Source: Cinnamomum chago (Eukaryota > Streptophyta > Magnoliopsida > Laurales > Lauraceae). From it: a stretch of 64,000 nt of DNA. Positions 11,072-21,454 of the stretch are shown here, piece by piece (positions within the stretch are counted from its first letter, which is position 1; each line of letters starts with the position of its first letter). The position numbers and the translations under genes were made by a program. Below the pieces are notes generated by a model. It saw nothing but the letters and a program-made list of their open reading frames with translations, made no database searches and was not told the origin of the DNA. The DNA lies in the NCBI GenBank assembly GCA_038049695.1, contig CP142452.1, forward strand, positions 79,720,501 to 79,784,500. Direction: 5' to 3'.

Positions 11072-13870
11072 TACGCGGTGAATGTGATAATTAGCCCCTA
11101 CCATCAGCAAATTTTTAAAAAAATAATGGAACCACCCTTGTAAAAGATTAAAAGTTAGATAATAGTTGGGCATTTTTTGTTGCAAACATTTCAGGATTTT
11201 TTATTTTAGATTATTTGGAGAATTTCATATGTTGTTCCCTCTATAGTGGAATTCCCGAATCACAATGGCCGAGTAGTATTCAGCAAAACTTCCATTTCAA
11301 ATTCCAACTAAAAGGTCCATAGGGAATTCCAAAGAGACACGTATAAGAAATGCTTGTAACCAAACAAAATCCCTCTGTTTGGTTGAAAGAATTTAGAGAT
11401 ATCATGTCCGGAGAATTTGAAGAATTCCAAATGTTGTCCCAAATGAATATAATTCCAAAATAACGGGAAATATAGCATTCTAAATTCCACAATTCAGCTG
11501 ACCAAAAGTGGCTTTTCACTTGGTTAATTTAGCAAATTCTCACATTCAACATCTAATCAAAGAGTGAATTTAGAATTCCTGGGACACTCCGTGAATTTCT
11601 ATCCGAACTCCTTTTGTCAGAAATGCTCTCTACTAAGAAGGCCATACTAATCAGGCCATAAATCAATTTTTTTGCATGGAAACCAACGACTCACAATGGG
11701 ACCGGATAAAGCTACAACGTTGGTAGGACATTGCCTGCTAGAAAGGTGAGAAGGCCAGCTCTTGTTCGGTGAAAACACTGTACAAGCATATTCCTGTCTC
11801 CACTTATGGCCGCAATATCCATGTTAAAAAGGTATGGAAGCTGGATATCCCATCCCAATTGAAAAATTTTCATATCCCAGAAATGCTTTCACCAGATCTT
11901 TCCCAGCTTGATCAAACCTGTGTTTGATGTCAAACACATCTGCAAAACCATAGATGATCTTTTCCATGTCCCATGCTAAACTGGCTCGGCACTTCAGGAA
12001 TGGAATGTGGTAACCCACTTAGCAGTCATGCAAGATACTACTCAAAAATTGGATGACACTACCAACCAACTGATGCAAATTGAATTTTGATGAGTCCACA
12101 AACAGCCCAACAGGAATTACGGAAATGATAGTAAAAAAATAGGAGTTAGTGATTGGCAAGTGTCATTTAATCAAGTATCACCCATCTAAATCATCACACC
12201 AAAAAGATGATAGATAAAGAAAAAAATGTGATAATTTAAAGATAGGAAAATGGAATTAAATGTGTTGAATAATGCACGGTAGTATATGTGCTTAACCTAA
12301 AACTTATTCATTCATTAATTATGATAAAGATATCAATCCAAATGTTTTTTAAAGTTATAAAGGTTAACTCAATATTTAATTAATAGGCCACATTCAAGTT
12401 AAATTGTTGGAAGGTCAAGGTAAAGTTAGGTTAGCAGGTCATATGTCATAGATTAACTTTAATTCAATCAATTGATTAATTGGATTAGAGAAATGTTAGT
12501 TCAAACATATGAAAAAAATGAACTCAAATTTTGAATTACCAAATGGATTCAAATTTCCAATTCCCTAGTAGCTCAGTGGTGAGGCACATCCCTTCCATAA
12601 AAGCAACTAAAAATCAATCATCCACTGTAGTGCTGAAGATAAGGGACTTGATTGAATGAGTGCAAGGCATATGATTATTTATATTAAAAGAGAGAGAGTT
12701 CAAGTTAGGTTAGTAAGTTGGATCAAAATTACTACTACTATCATTTTTTTCTAAAACTTTCTTCAATTAAAAGATTATAACTAATTTACCAACTGCCTCA
12801 AGACAAAGCTCTTATTAATTATTATAAATTTAAAGAGTTTATAAAACTATCTTACTTTTGTTTCATTAAAAAATAACTCGCACTTGACCTAAGCCTAATA
12901 TGCTTCCATCAACCTAATTTTGTTTTATATTTATAAGTTTGTAATGACCTCGCTAGTTTTTTATTAGGTCTAGAGATTTATCCTGGGTTAATCTACTGCA
13001 TATCATTCAATTGAGTTTAAAACTTGATATTTTATTTATTGCATTTATAACAATTGGATTGACCACTATATTTTTTTTACCGTCAAATGAATAAATTTTT
13101 ATAATTTATTTACAAATGTGAATGTTGTGACCATTTTCTTATCAACCACTATTATATTATATATTAAAATTGTTACCGAACCAACTTCTATTATGACCCT
13201 TCCAACCTAACCTCTAAATTTCAAATTTCTTTAATCCTAGATTTTTTTTTAGTTGTTAAATCATTTAAGAGTGACTGTAGTCAAATTTTAATATTAAATA
13301 TTATTAACATAATTGCCTAATTCAATTTATAATCTCTTTGATCAAAATATACCTACACAAGAGAGATTCTTCTTTCTCGATAAGAGAGAACATCATGTCA
13401 TGTCCATTTCACTCAACAATTCAAAATTATGATAATATACTCTCTATATATTTATATAACTTTTCCTCGACCCAAAATAATCTCACTTTATATTTTATTT
13501 TTCCTCAATTTGTAAATGGAGCTTTTTTTTTGGGCTTATACTTAATAAATTTCATTATGTCACTCCAAATTAAATTAGACCCGTAAGATTGATGATGCTT
13601 AAAATACTTGATCATAAATAAAAGAAAAACCAAATTACTTGATATGTCGTTAAAATTTATATTAATTTCTTACTTCTCATAAACTTTTACATTTTTTATT
13701 ACCTTTTATTTTTTAAGGTTTAAACATTGACACCAATAAAATGTAAATAATGTTTAATTTATAAAACTAATTACATCTTTAAGGTTCTGACCTCAATCAA
13801 GCTACTATGACAAATGTCCCTGCTTTAAGCAGGGGTGGCCAAGCTAGTACTCAACTAAGCAATCACTTGT
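11072..13870. other. Intergenic AT-rich region, nothing recognised
   Basis: No conserved open frame or clear repeat was recognised. A tRNA-like A-box (TAGCTCAGTGGTGAG, about 12569) may be an old SINE head. The stretch 12680-13800 is very AT-rich. Confidence 0.55.
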
Positions 13871-13872
13871 GC

Positions 13873-14407
13873 TTAAGAATCCACAACTGAAAGAAAAGGC
13901 TCAAATGAGTAATCAAATTTTGGGCCACATCCAGCATACAGATTACAAGGGCGAAAACCTTTGGTTTCCATCATTGCCATTTTCCATAGCTTTCGAGCCA
14001 AGAAAGTGAATGAATAGATTTGAATCGCTGGGTTAGAACACTGACAGAAAATTTGGCATTGGTTCGCTACCAACAAAGTCAGATGCTCTTGGGTTAAACC
14101 CTCGCAAAATGTGATTACCAATCAATTCGTGAGCAAACATCACAAAAGACAGAATGGAGGGATCACGATGTTCAGAAGGATTCACTCTCATTAGAGTGAA
14201 ATTCATGGAGCACGCTGAACCAGGTGAGAGCATGCTCACCCTGAACCTGATCTGGCCCATATCCCCTATGTGTCCACCGAGGCATAATAACACATCCAAT
14301 ATGCTTCGACTTCGTAAAATGGCCCACAAAAATATTGCAGCAGCATCAGGAATGAGAAATGAAATCTTTATCATCAGCCCCATTTTTCTGGTCTCGAGTG
14401 AATGCAA
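13873..14407 (-). pseudogene. Unidentified coding-like stretch, possibly a broken gene fragment
   Basis: Two overlapping minus-strand frames (14033-14407 and 13873-14121) have fairly protein-like composition and higher GC than their surroundings. The reading seems to pass from one frame to the other, for example GGHIGDMGQIRFRVSM in the first and NLYAGCGPKFDYSFEPF in the second. I do not recognise the family and name no function. It could be a decayed gene or transposon piece. Confidence 0.25.
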
Positions 14408-15089
14408 ATCCTGAAATTGTCACCAACTTCATGCACTATTTCCTTGGCCCAAACAGGAGCTTGTGTTGAGGGATAACCATTTCTGTAGATTCCTATCAAT
14501 CAATCAAACTCAACAATGAGGGAACTGCATTATCAGTGATTTCAAAAGACTGCTTAAGAAAAAGAAAACTACTCAAGGCGAATGAAATGAAGCTAAGAGA
14601 CGTTCATTCTTCAACAAATTAGAAGTTTTGGACTGAGTGAAACGGTCTTACGAACAAAAGTATCTAGGATAACAATGTAACAGAACTAAACATATGAATA
14701 ACATTAGCACAGCCTATAAGATGGTTATCCAGTCCCAAGTGCAGTTACTCATCATAATAAACAAGTATTTAGTTTTATAAATATAAATCAAGGGGAATGA
14801 TATCGAAACAAGCCACTTCTTCATTTTGTTTTTATTTTTTTACTGATAGCATCATTTGACCCGCAACCTCATGTTTGCGAGAATGATCACCTTCTAACTG
14901 TCCTATGAGTTCTTATCACGGGTTACTTTTCATGTTAAGAACAGTGGTTTAGAACAAGGTCAGATTATTATCAATTCATCCCAAACAGCACTTTCTTCCA
15001 AAAACAGAAATAAGACTCATTCTCTCAACAACCATCTACCCAATAACAATGAAGTTCAACAATTTATGTACAAGCTCTTCAGATTTTCT
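14408..15089. other. Intergenic, nothing recognised
   Basis: AT-rich sequence with only short open frames of no recognised family. The same applies to 15700-16389. Confidence 0.5.
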
Positions 15090-15420
15090 TGCCTCATTTT
15101 CATGATAATATAGTTGTGATTAGATGTATGAGATCTCTAGGGTTGCTGCTTCCATGATTTTTCCTAGAGATTTCAGTTTTATTTCAACAAGAAGAAATTG
15201 TTGTGTCTATGATTCAAGTGAAGTTAAACATGTCAGGCAGTTGGCCATTGCCTTGCCAGACTCTTTAGCTAAGCTAGGGGTAGATAGATCTACTTTTTTC
15301 ACAGTTTTTCTTTATAATGGTGTAATTTTATGTTTTGATATAATGCATTTATACCATTGTAGCCCAATCGATTAGAGTGTCCTGTTTCTCTTGTACGCTT
15401 CTTCCTATCAGTAAAACATT
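15090..15420 (+). mobile_element. L1 LINE 3' end (RNase H tail)
   Basis: The plus-strand frame ends with VKHVRQLAIALPDSLAKLGVDR, the usual C-terminus of plant L1 RNase H (VRR..N..ADSLAKLGV). A short 3' untranslated stretch with TATAATG follows. It is 5'-truncated. Confidence 0.6.
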
Positions 15421-15619
15421 TCTTGCAGATATTAAAAATAAAATATATAAAGAAAAATTAAGCAGCAACTCCTACCAAATTGAGACCTAGATCATCAAAA
15501 AATTAATTTCTATTAAGTGCATGAAATTGTATATTACAAAAAAAAAAAAAATTGTGGATTTTAGCAGCTTGATCTATATCAATTCTAACAACCCTTTTTA
15601 ATGAAACGGTGATGCTACA

Positions 15620-15699
15620 TGTCCCGACTGGGAGCCCGGGACGTTGGATCCAAGGCTCTCCTTGGATCCAACGTCCCGCCCGGGCTCCCAGTCGGGACA
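15620..15699. repeat. 80-bp GC-rich near-perfect palindrome
   Basis: The left arm 15620-15655 (TGTCCCGACTGGGAGC...) pairs with the right arm 15660-15699 around a CTCT loop. The only break is four extra bases (CGGG) in the right arm. It is GC-rich inside AT-rich DNA, so short open frames beginning MSRLGAR appear on both strands as artefacts. Confidence 0.9.
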
Positions 15700-16389
15700 A
15701 GAAGACTTTCTGTTAATGAAAACAATCCCTACAGAGGGTCACATGCCCATCATGTCAATTCTAGTTGTCATTCCACCTCCAGACTTAAGAGAATCCTAAG
15801 GTCACTACTGTGTCATTCCATTCAACGATAGCAGATCTCCACTTTACAGGATTATACATTTCTATATAATTAAAAAGAACCACAATTCATATCTAGCCGC
15901 CAAACTACATCAAACCTACATACCATTTCCAAATGACACCATCTAAGTGTAATAAATATAGTTTGCCCTAAATTTCATCAGTACAGCACACACTATTATA
16001 TGTCCAGAGACAGCCGACTACACAGTCAACCCCCGGCAGCAGTTGAAACCTGTTTAGCATCATTCCAGGCAACAGTCTCCAAACTCAGGCCAGCTTTAGT
16101 CCACAAACCAACAACAACCAACTCAACCACATTTCAACCAAACCCATTAAAACCTAGTTCAACCAGAAATTTTAACCATAAGCCCTAACAGTCCCCCCTT
16201 ATCACCCATGAAAATAGCCCCTCTAAAGAGCAAAAATACTAGCCATTTTAAACTTCTCTCAACAGCCTCACACAACCATGATAGACAGCTATTGTTTGTC
16301 AGCTTTAATTGGACCACGGTTTAGACACTGTTTCAGCAACCCATGTCACAACCTAAAACATGATCTCGTCATCATCATGTCATATGCAG

Positions 16390-17870
16390 CAACATCATCA
16401 TCAAAGCCTTGTCCCAACTATGTTGGAGTCATCAATCGGGTACAAGAATTCTGTTTCTCCATTCCGATCTATCTTGAGCCAAATCCTCAAATAAGTTCCA
16501 CTTCTTCATATCTATTTTCACTACCTCCATCTATGTCCTCTTTGGCCTACCCCTTCCCCTTGAAGAGCCATCAACCTTCATGGTCAAAATTTTCCTTACC
16601 AGCCTATGTTGGACATGCCAAAACCATCTCAAACACGTTTCTCTAATTTTATTCCTTTAATGCTACCCCTAAATGCCCTCGAAAGCGCTCATTTCTAATT
16701 CTTTCCTTCCTAGTTTTACCACACATCCACCTCAGCATTCTCATCCCTGCTACATCCATTTGGTGCATATGTTGCTTCTTGATTGGCCAACGTTCTGCTC
16801 CATAGGTCATATAGCTGGTCTAATCGTTGTCCTGTAAAATGTTCCCTTCAATCTTGTTGGCAGTCGATCACAAAGTACTCCAGAAGCAAGTCTTCACTTC
16901 AACCATCCCGTGTTAATCCTATGCTTGACATCTTCATCAATCTCCCCATCCTTACTAATTATAGAGTCAATGAAGCAGAAAGACTCACTTTGTAGTATCT
17001 CATGGTCTTCAATTCTCACAATAGCTTCCACTATTTCTATATGCCCACTGAAGTTAAAATCCATATATTCTGTCTTTGCAGGGCTTATTATAAAACCTTT
17101 GGATTCTAAAGCCTCCTGCCATCTCTCAAGTTTTGCATTCACACCATCTCTTGATTCGTTTACCAACACAATATCATCTGCAAAAAACATACACCGAGGG
17201 ACCTCTTCTTGAATATGAGCAGTTAACTCATTCATAATCAGTGCAAAGATATAAGGACTTAGGGCCGACCCCTGATGCAAACCTATGGTGTATGGTCACT
17301 GGGAACTCTCCAAGCTCTCCACAAGTAGCTCTCACACTCATTAATGCTCCTTCATACATGTCTTTAATAATTTCAATATAACCTCTTAAAACATTCCTTT
17401 TATTTAAAACTCATCAAATTAAAATCTCCAGGTACTTTGTCATAGGCTTTTTCTAGATCGATGAAGACTATATGCAGAATTTTCCTCTTTGCTCGATATT
17501 TTTCCATTAATTGCCTAAACGACAAGATAGCTTCCATCGTTGACCTCCTTGGCATAAAACCAAATTGATTTTTTGATACCTTGATCTTCTATCTAAGTCT
17601 TTGCTCCAGTACTCTCTCCCATAGTTTCATAGTATGAATCATAAGTTTAATCCCACGATAGTTGTTTGCGTAGTTTCTTATCACCAATTGGTTTTTGGAT
17701 TACTAGCTAGCAACTCTGTTAGGTACTACAACACTTCTTCTCCATTTATCTGGCATTTTATTTGCCATTAATAACTTATTAAAGAATCTAGTTAACAAAA
17801 TCTCCCCAACTTCTCCTAAGCATATTATTAATAAAATGCAACAACGAAACATATTATTAATAAAATGCAA
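16390..17870 (-). mobile_element. RTE-clade LINE fragment (reverse transcriptase and 3' end)
   Basis: The minus-strand frame 16894-17280 reads HQGSALSPYIFALIMNELT, MFFADDIVLVNESRDGVNAK and ISKDGEIDEDVKHRI, which is RTE reverse transcriptase with an intact FADD box. Upstream RT remnants run to about 17870. Toward 16390 the C-terminus decays into the characteristic RTE end (minus strand: CATAGTTGGGACAAGGCTTTG) and a (TGA)n tail. The copy is 5'-truncated with several frame breaks. Confidence 0.85.
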
Positions 17871-18123
17871 AATAAGGAAACATTCAAGTACATAATTAGC
17901 ACCTTGTTCCGTTTGCCACTAGGCTAATCTACGTTCAGTGTATGGATAATCAAAGTAGAATCTAGGAGCTTGTTATGTTTGACTGTCCTTAGTCTCCTAT
18001 TTGCTTCTCCTATGGAAATCATTAAGCATTTTCAAAAAGTCATTCCTCAAAATCCTCCAGCCTGCCATAAAGAAAAAAAAACCCACCATCCTGGAAAGAG
18101 CTTTATCGCTATCAATACTCGAG

Positions 18124-18615
18124 TAGGGATGCAAACAGGTCAGGTGCGGGGCAGAACCATGGTGGATCTGGACCCAGATCTGTCTTCATTGATCCAGATC
18201 TGGATCCGACATGGAACCTATGAGCTATCCAGATCAGTCATGAAATGGGAGGAAAAAAAAAAAGAATTAAGAGAGAGAGAGAGAAGAGGGGGATCTGGTT
18301 CCAGATTTGGATCCGAGAAAAGATGTGGAATGCATAACTATAATTGAACAAAGGGCTTCAAAATATATTTTTGTTAATATACAAGAGGGGCCATTAAATA
18401 TCAAAATACTAATCAAAGCCATGTAGGCCCTTAAATATCAATACTATACCGGCTATGTAGCCCTTAAAACTTATATACATTTTTAACATGAGGATGTAAT
18501 CATTTTGGATCCAGATCCTTGGGTCAGAACATACAAGGACCCATCCCTAGATCCTATATGCTTGGAACCTGAGACTTAGCTTATGCAGATAATTGGGTAC
18601 CCATTTGCAACCCTA
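18124..18615. mobile_element. hAT-like MITE
   Basis: The ends read TAGGGATGCAAACAGGT (left) and, reverse-complemented, TAGGGTTGCAAATGGGT (right), a common plant hAT MITE terminus. Several GGATCCAGATC/CCAGATCTGGATCC palindromic words sit near both ends, as subterminal transposase sites often do. No clean 8-bp target duplication was found. Confidence 0.6.
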
Positions 18616-18829
18616 CTCTTGGGCTCACTTTCTACACCTCTTCTACTCGAAATCTCTCAAGCCATGCTGCTTCCGTTAGAATTAAGCATGAGGAAGGGAG
18701 ATCAATCAGAAAGGGGCGCCTATACCTTGAGCCGATGTATCGGGTCTCTACTTAAAACAACGGGACTTTACTTCTTTCTTCTTTAAATCATCAAAGAAAA
18801 AGTCGTTTTATCACCCACTAGGAAGATGA

Positions 18830-19330
18830 TCTTTTCAGACGAAATAATTAGTATACATATAGATGAGATTTTAATCGATATATTATTACATTTTGAATTT
18901 AAATAGGTTTCTTTAAATAGCTTTATATTTGAATAGATTACATTTTGCCTATTCTTTCACTATATAAATTGATGTAATCATCTTAGTTAAATAAGATCGA
19001 TTTATTCGTTTTTTAAAGTGTTTGGCTTTTATCATGGTATCAAAGCCATGGCCACTATCAATCCCATGATCCTGTCTCCTTTCGTTCCTGCAATAATCTA
19101 TTGATCGTGATTTTATTATTCCTTCTGAACAAGATTAGAATACCCTCTTTCATCTTCATGTTCATCAAACCCCCAAGATCTCATCATTTCACCAAGTCAC
19201 ACAATCTTATCTCCTGGAAGAATCATGGAAGATCTGATCTAGTGAGCCACCTCATCAGCGAACTTAAAAAGAGCAGAGTGCAATAATGATGGACTTTACA
19301 TATTGATAGTGATCACCAGCAAAGCATGAT
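18830..19330 (+). mobile_element. LTR retroelement remnant with primer-binding site
   Basis: A TGGTATCAAAGCCATGG primer-binding-site-like sequence at about 19037 directly follows ...TTTTATCA, as at a 5' LTR/leader border. No coding part is recognisable. A purine tract followed by TGTTAGGATAACGG near 19997 may be a related 3' LTR. This is a weak, old fossil. Confidence 0.4.
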
Positions 19331-19404
19331 TGCAAGATGTCATTCTTTTATTTTCAAACATAAAAAATTAATAGGTTTTTTTTTTCTTTTTATGTTACCA
19401 ATCA

Positions 19405-19950
19405 CACAGATAAAATTAGAGAAACTCGTTTGAGATTCAGTTGGCCAAGGACTCTCTGCTACTCAGGAAGCGAAGACGTCTTGTGTTCGAAAATTGAAAC
19501 CTACCACCATTGGCCACCTGCCATAGTTTTACCCGGTGCATGTGGATAGGAGGGTTTGCATGTGCTACTAGGGATTAGTTCTCGGCTGTCCAGATTCAAG
19601 TGTCCCTTAGGCTCGGAGCCAAAGGCTCTTGGGCTGGGCTGGGCTGGACAGGGCATAAGATACCATGGGTTATCAAAATAATAAAAATAATAATAAAATA
19701 AACTCGTTTGAGATGGTTTGGGAATGTCCAACGCAGGCCGGCGGCGACAACGGAAAGGAAAAGTTGGGCTGTGAAGATTGATGGCCCACCAAGGGAAAGG
19801 GGTAGGCCAAAGAGGACGTGGATGGAGGTAGTAAAAATAGACGTAAAGGACAACAAATATGAGGATTTGGATCAAGATAGATCCGAATAGAGAAACAAAA
19901 TTTGTGTAGCCGACCTCAACATAGTTGGGACAAGGCTTTGATGGTGATGA
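19405..19950 (+). mobile_element. RTE LINE 3' end, split by a SINE
   Basis: Read across the SINE, the plus strand encodes DKIRETRLRWFGNVQRRP and then GRPKRTWMEVVK. This is the usual RTE ORF C-terminus. It ends with GTAGCCGACCTCAACATAGT and a GATGGTGATGATG tail. The copy is truncated at its 5' end to this tail part. Confidence 0.85.
19437..19699 (+). mobile_element. tRNA-derived SINE with 15-bp target duplication
   Basis: Direct repeats AAACTCGTTTGAGAT lie at 19422-19436 and 19700-19714. Between them are a tRNA-like head (TCAGTTGGCCAAGGA, then GTGTTCGAAAA) and a 3' tail of ATAATAATAAAATA. It interrupts the RTE LINE reading frame, so it is younger than that LINE. The exact target duplication implies L1-type retroposition. 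Confidence 0.9.
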
Positions 19951-19959
19951 TGTTACCAA

Positions 19960-21454
19960 CACACTCCTTTCAAAGGAGTGTGCAATCAAGGGAGGGTGTT
20001 AGGATAACGGAAACAGTTTCGATAGATAAAGATTCAATTTTAATCAGTTATCTTAGTTCAATATGATTAAGATTGGTTTTGCGGAAGTCTTTTAGTTTTA
20101 TCAGGCTTCTTCCACCAAAATTGATCCAAATGGATACCATCAAAGGAGGACTAAACAATCTTCTTCTGGGATCAATTCAATTAACTGCTTCTTTACACCC
20201 TCCTTAATCTCCCAATAGTCACCTAGTATCCCCCCTTCTATACAAACATTCCACAATAAATTCGTCCTACATCCAATGTTTTCCATGCTATGGGATAATC
20301 TCTTTTTTTTTTCCCAGTCCTAAAATCAAGTCGCACACAGTTTTTGCGGCCACAGAATCTCCTCATTTCCTGTGATGTCACAGGAGTCCTCCTTTAGCTT
20401 TCTCTGTTTGACCTTTCTTGATTGGACAGTTCTCTTTCTTCTTTCACTAATCATACTCCTGAATTCTATTACATGTCTTCAACTACTCCTTTAACATTGT
20501 AATTTCTTGAATAATTTGGAGCCCACCCATCCTTCCACCTGAGATAGCCTACAATCTTCCACCACAGCGATAAACTTTGAACGATTCAACACAGCATTTA
20601 AGAATCTGAATGATCATTGGCCAAAAGTATGGTTTGAGGTATCTAATATAATCACCAACTGTTCTATTAATTTCTTCAGAAGCAATAACTGGCTGGTACA
20701 GCTACAATGTTTATTCCATTCCCTAATATGAGAGACCTTTCAAATCTACTCATTGATGAGACTTGATTGTTAGACAAAGTGAACTTGTTACCTAAGAGAG
20801 GCATATTAATCAACTTTACAGTTAAGAGATTATGAACCACATGTTGACATTTATGAAAATAATATATCGATATGTCAGAATTTGTTTTATAGAAAATAGG
20901 CAAACAAAAACCATTCTAACATTAGTTGTGCCATCCTAATTCCTAACAATTTCAGATAAAATGAGTTCAATACTTGCCGAACAGCCAACTGTCGAACCAA
21001 CAAAGGTTGTGAAATTTATAATTGAAAGAGAAAATTCAATTGATTTTAAAGAATAAGATCTGAAAGAATCAAAAACAGCATATCCATGGAGTTGTCATAA
21101 TCCTTCAGAGAATTTGAGATTCGCATGAGTTTCATAGATGCTAATCAATTGTGTAAATTGGTAGTTACAACGAATATCATGATAGCTAATATAAAGCAAA
21201 AATCAAGACCGAAGTTTCAAATGAATTGAATAATCTTCTTTCCACTTGACATAGACATAGATCAAGTTAATCTTCTTACCTGTGGACAGGAAGCATCAAT
21301 AAGGGAAAGCGATCAAAATTTCCAATACAGAGAGCCAGCCAGTGATGGCAAATACAGTCACGTCGTGCGAGTGTCAGCTGTATAGCTGTAGTGCATGCCA
21401 ACATTTCTCTGCAACTTAACATTTCAAGACAAAATGGCCAATATCCACAGCAAA
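19960..21454. other. CNOT4 downstream flank
   Basis: Intergenic sequence 3' of CNOT4 (minus strand). The 3' UTR must lie here. On the minus strand a strong donor-like CACAG|GTAAGAAG occurs at about 21279, which could mark a 3'-UTR intron; this is weak. No other gene was seen. Confidence 0.45.

Noticed and set aside
15503-15831. Two open frames starting MSRLGAR on opposite strands
   Set aside because: Both start in the arms of the 80-bp palindrome, which makes them mirror images; no gene signature.
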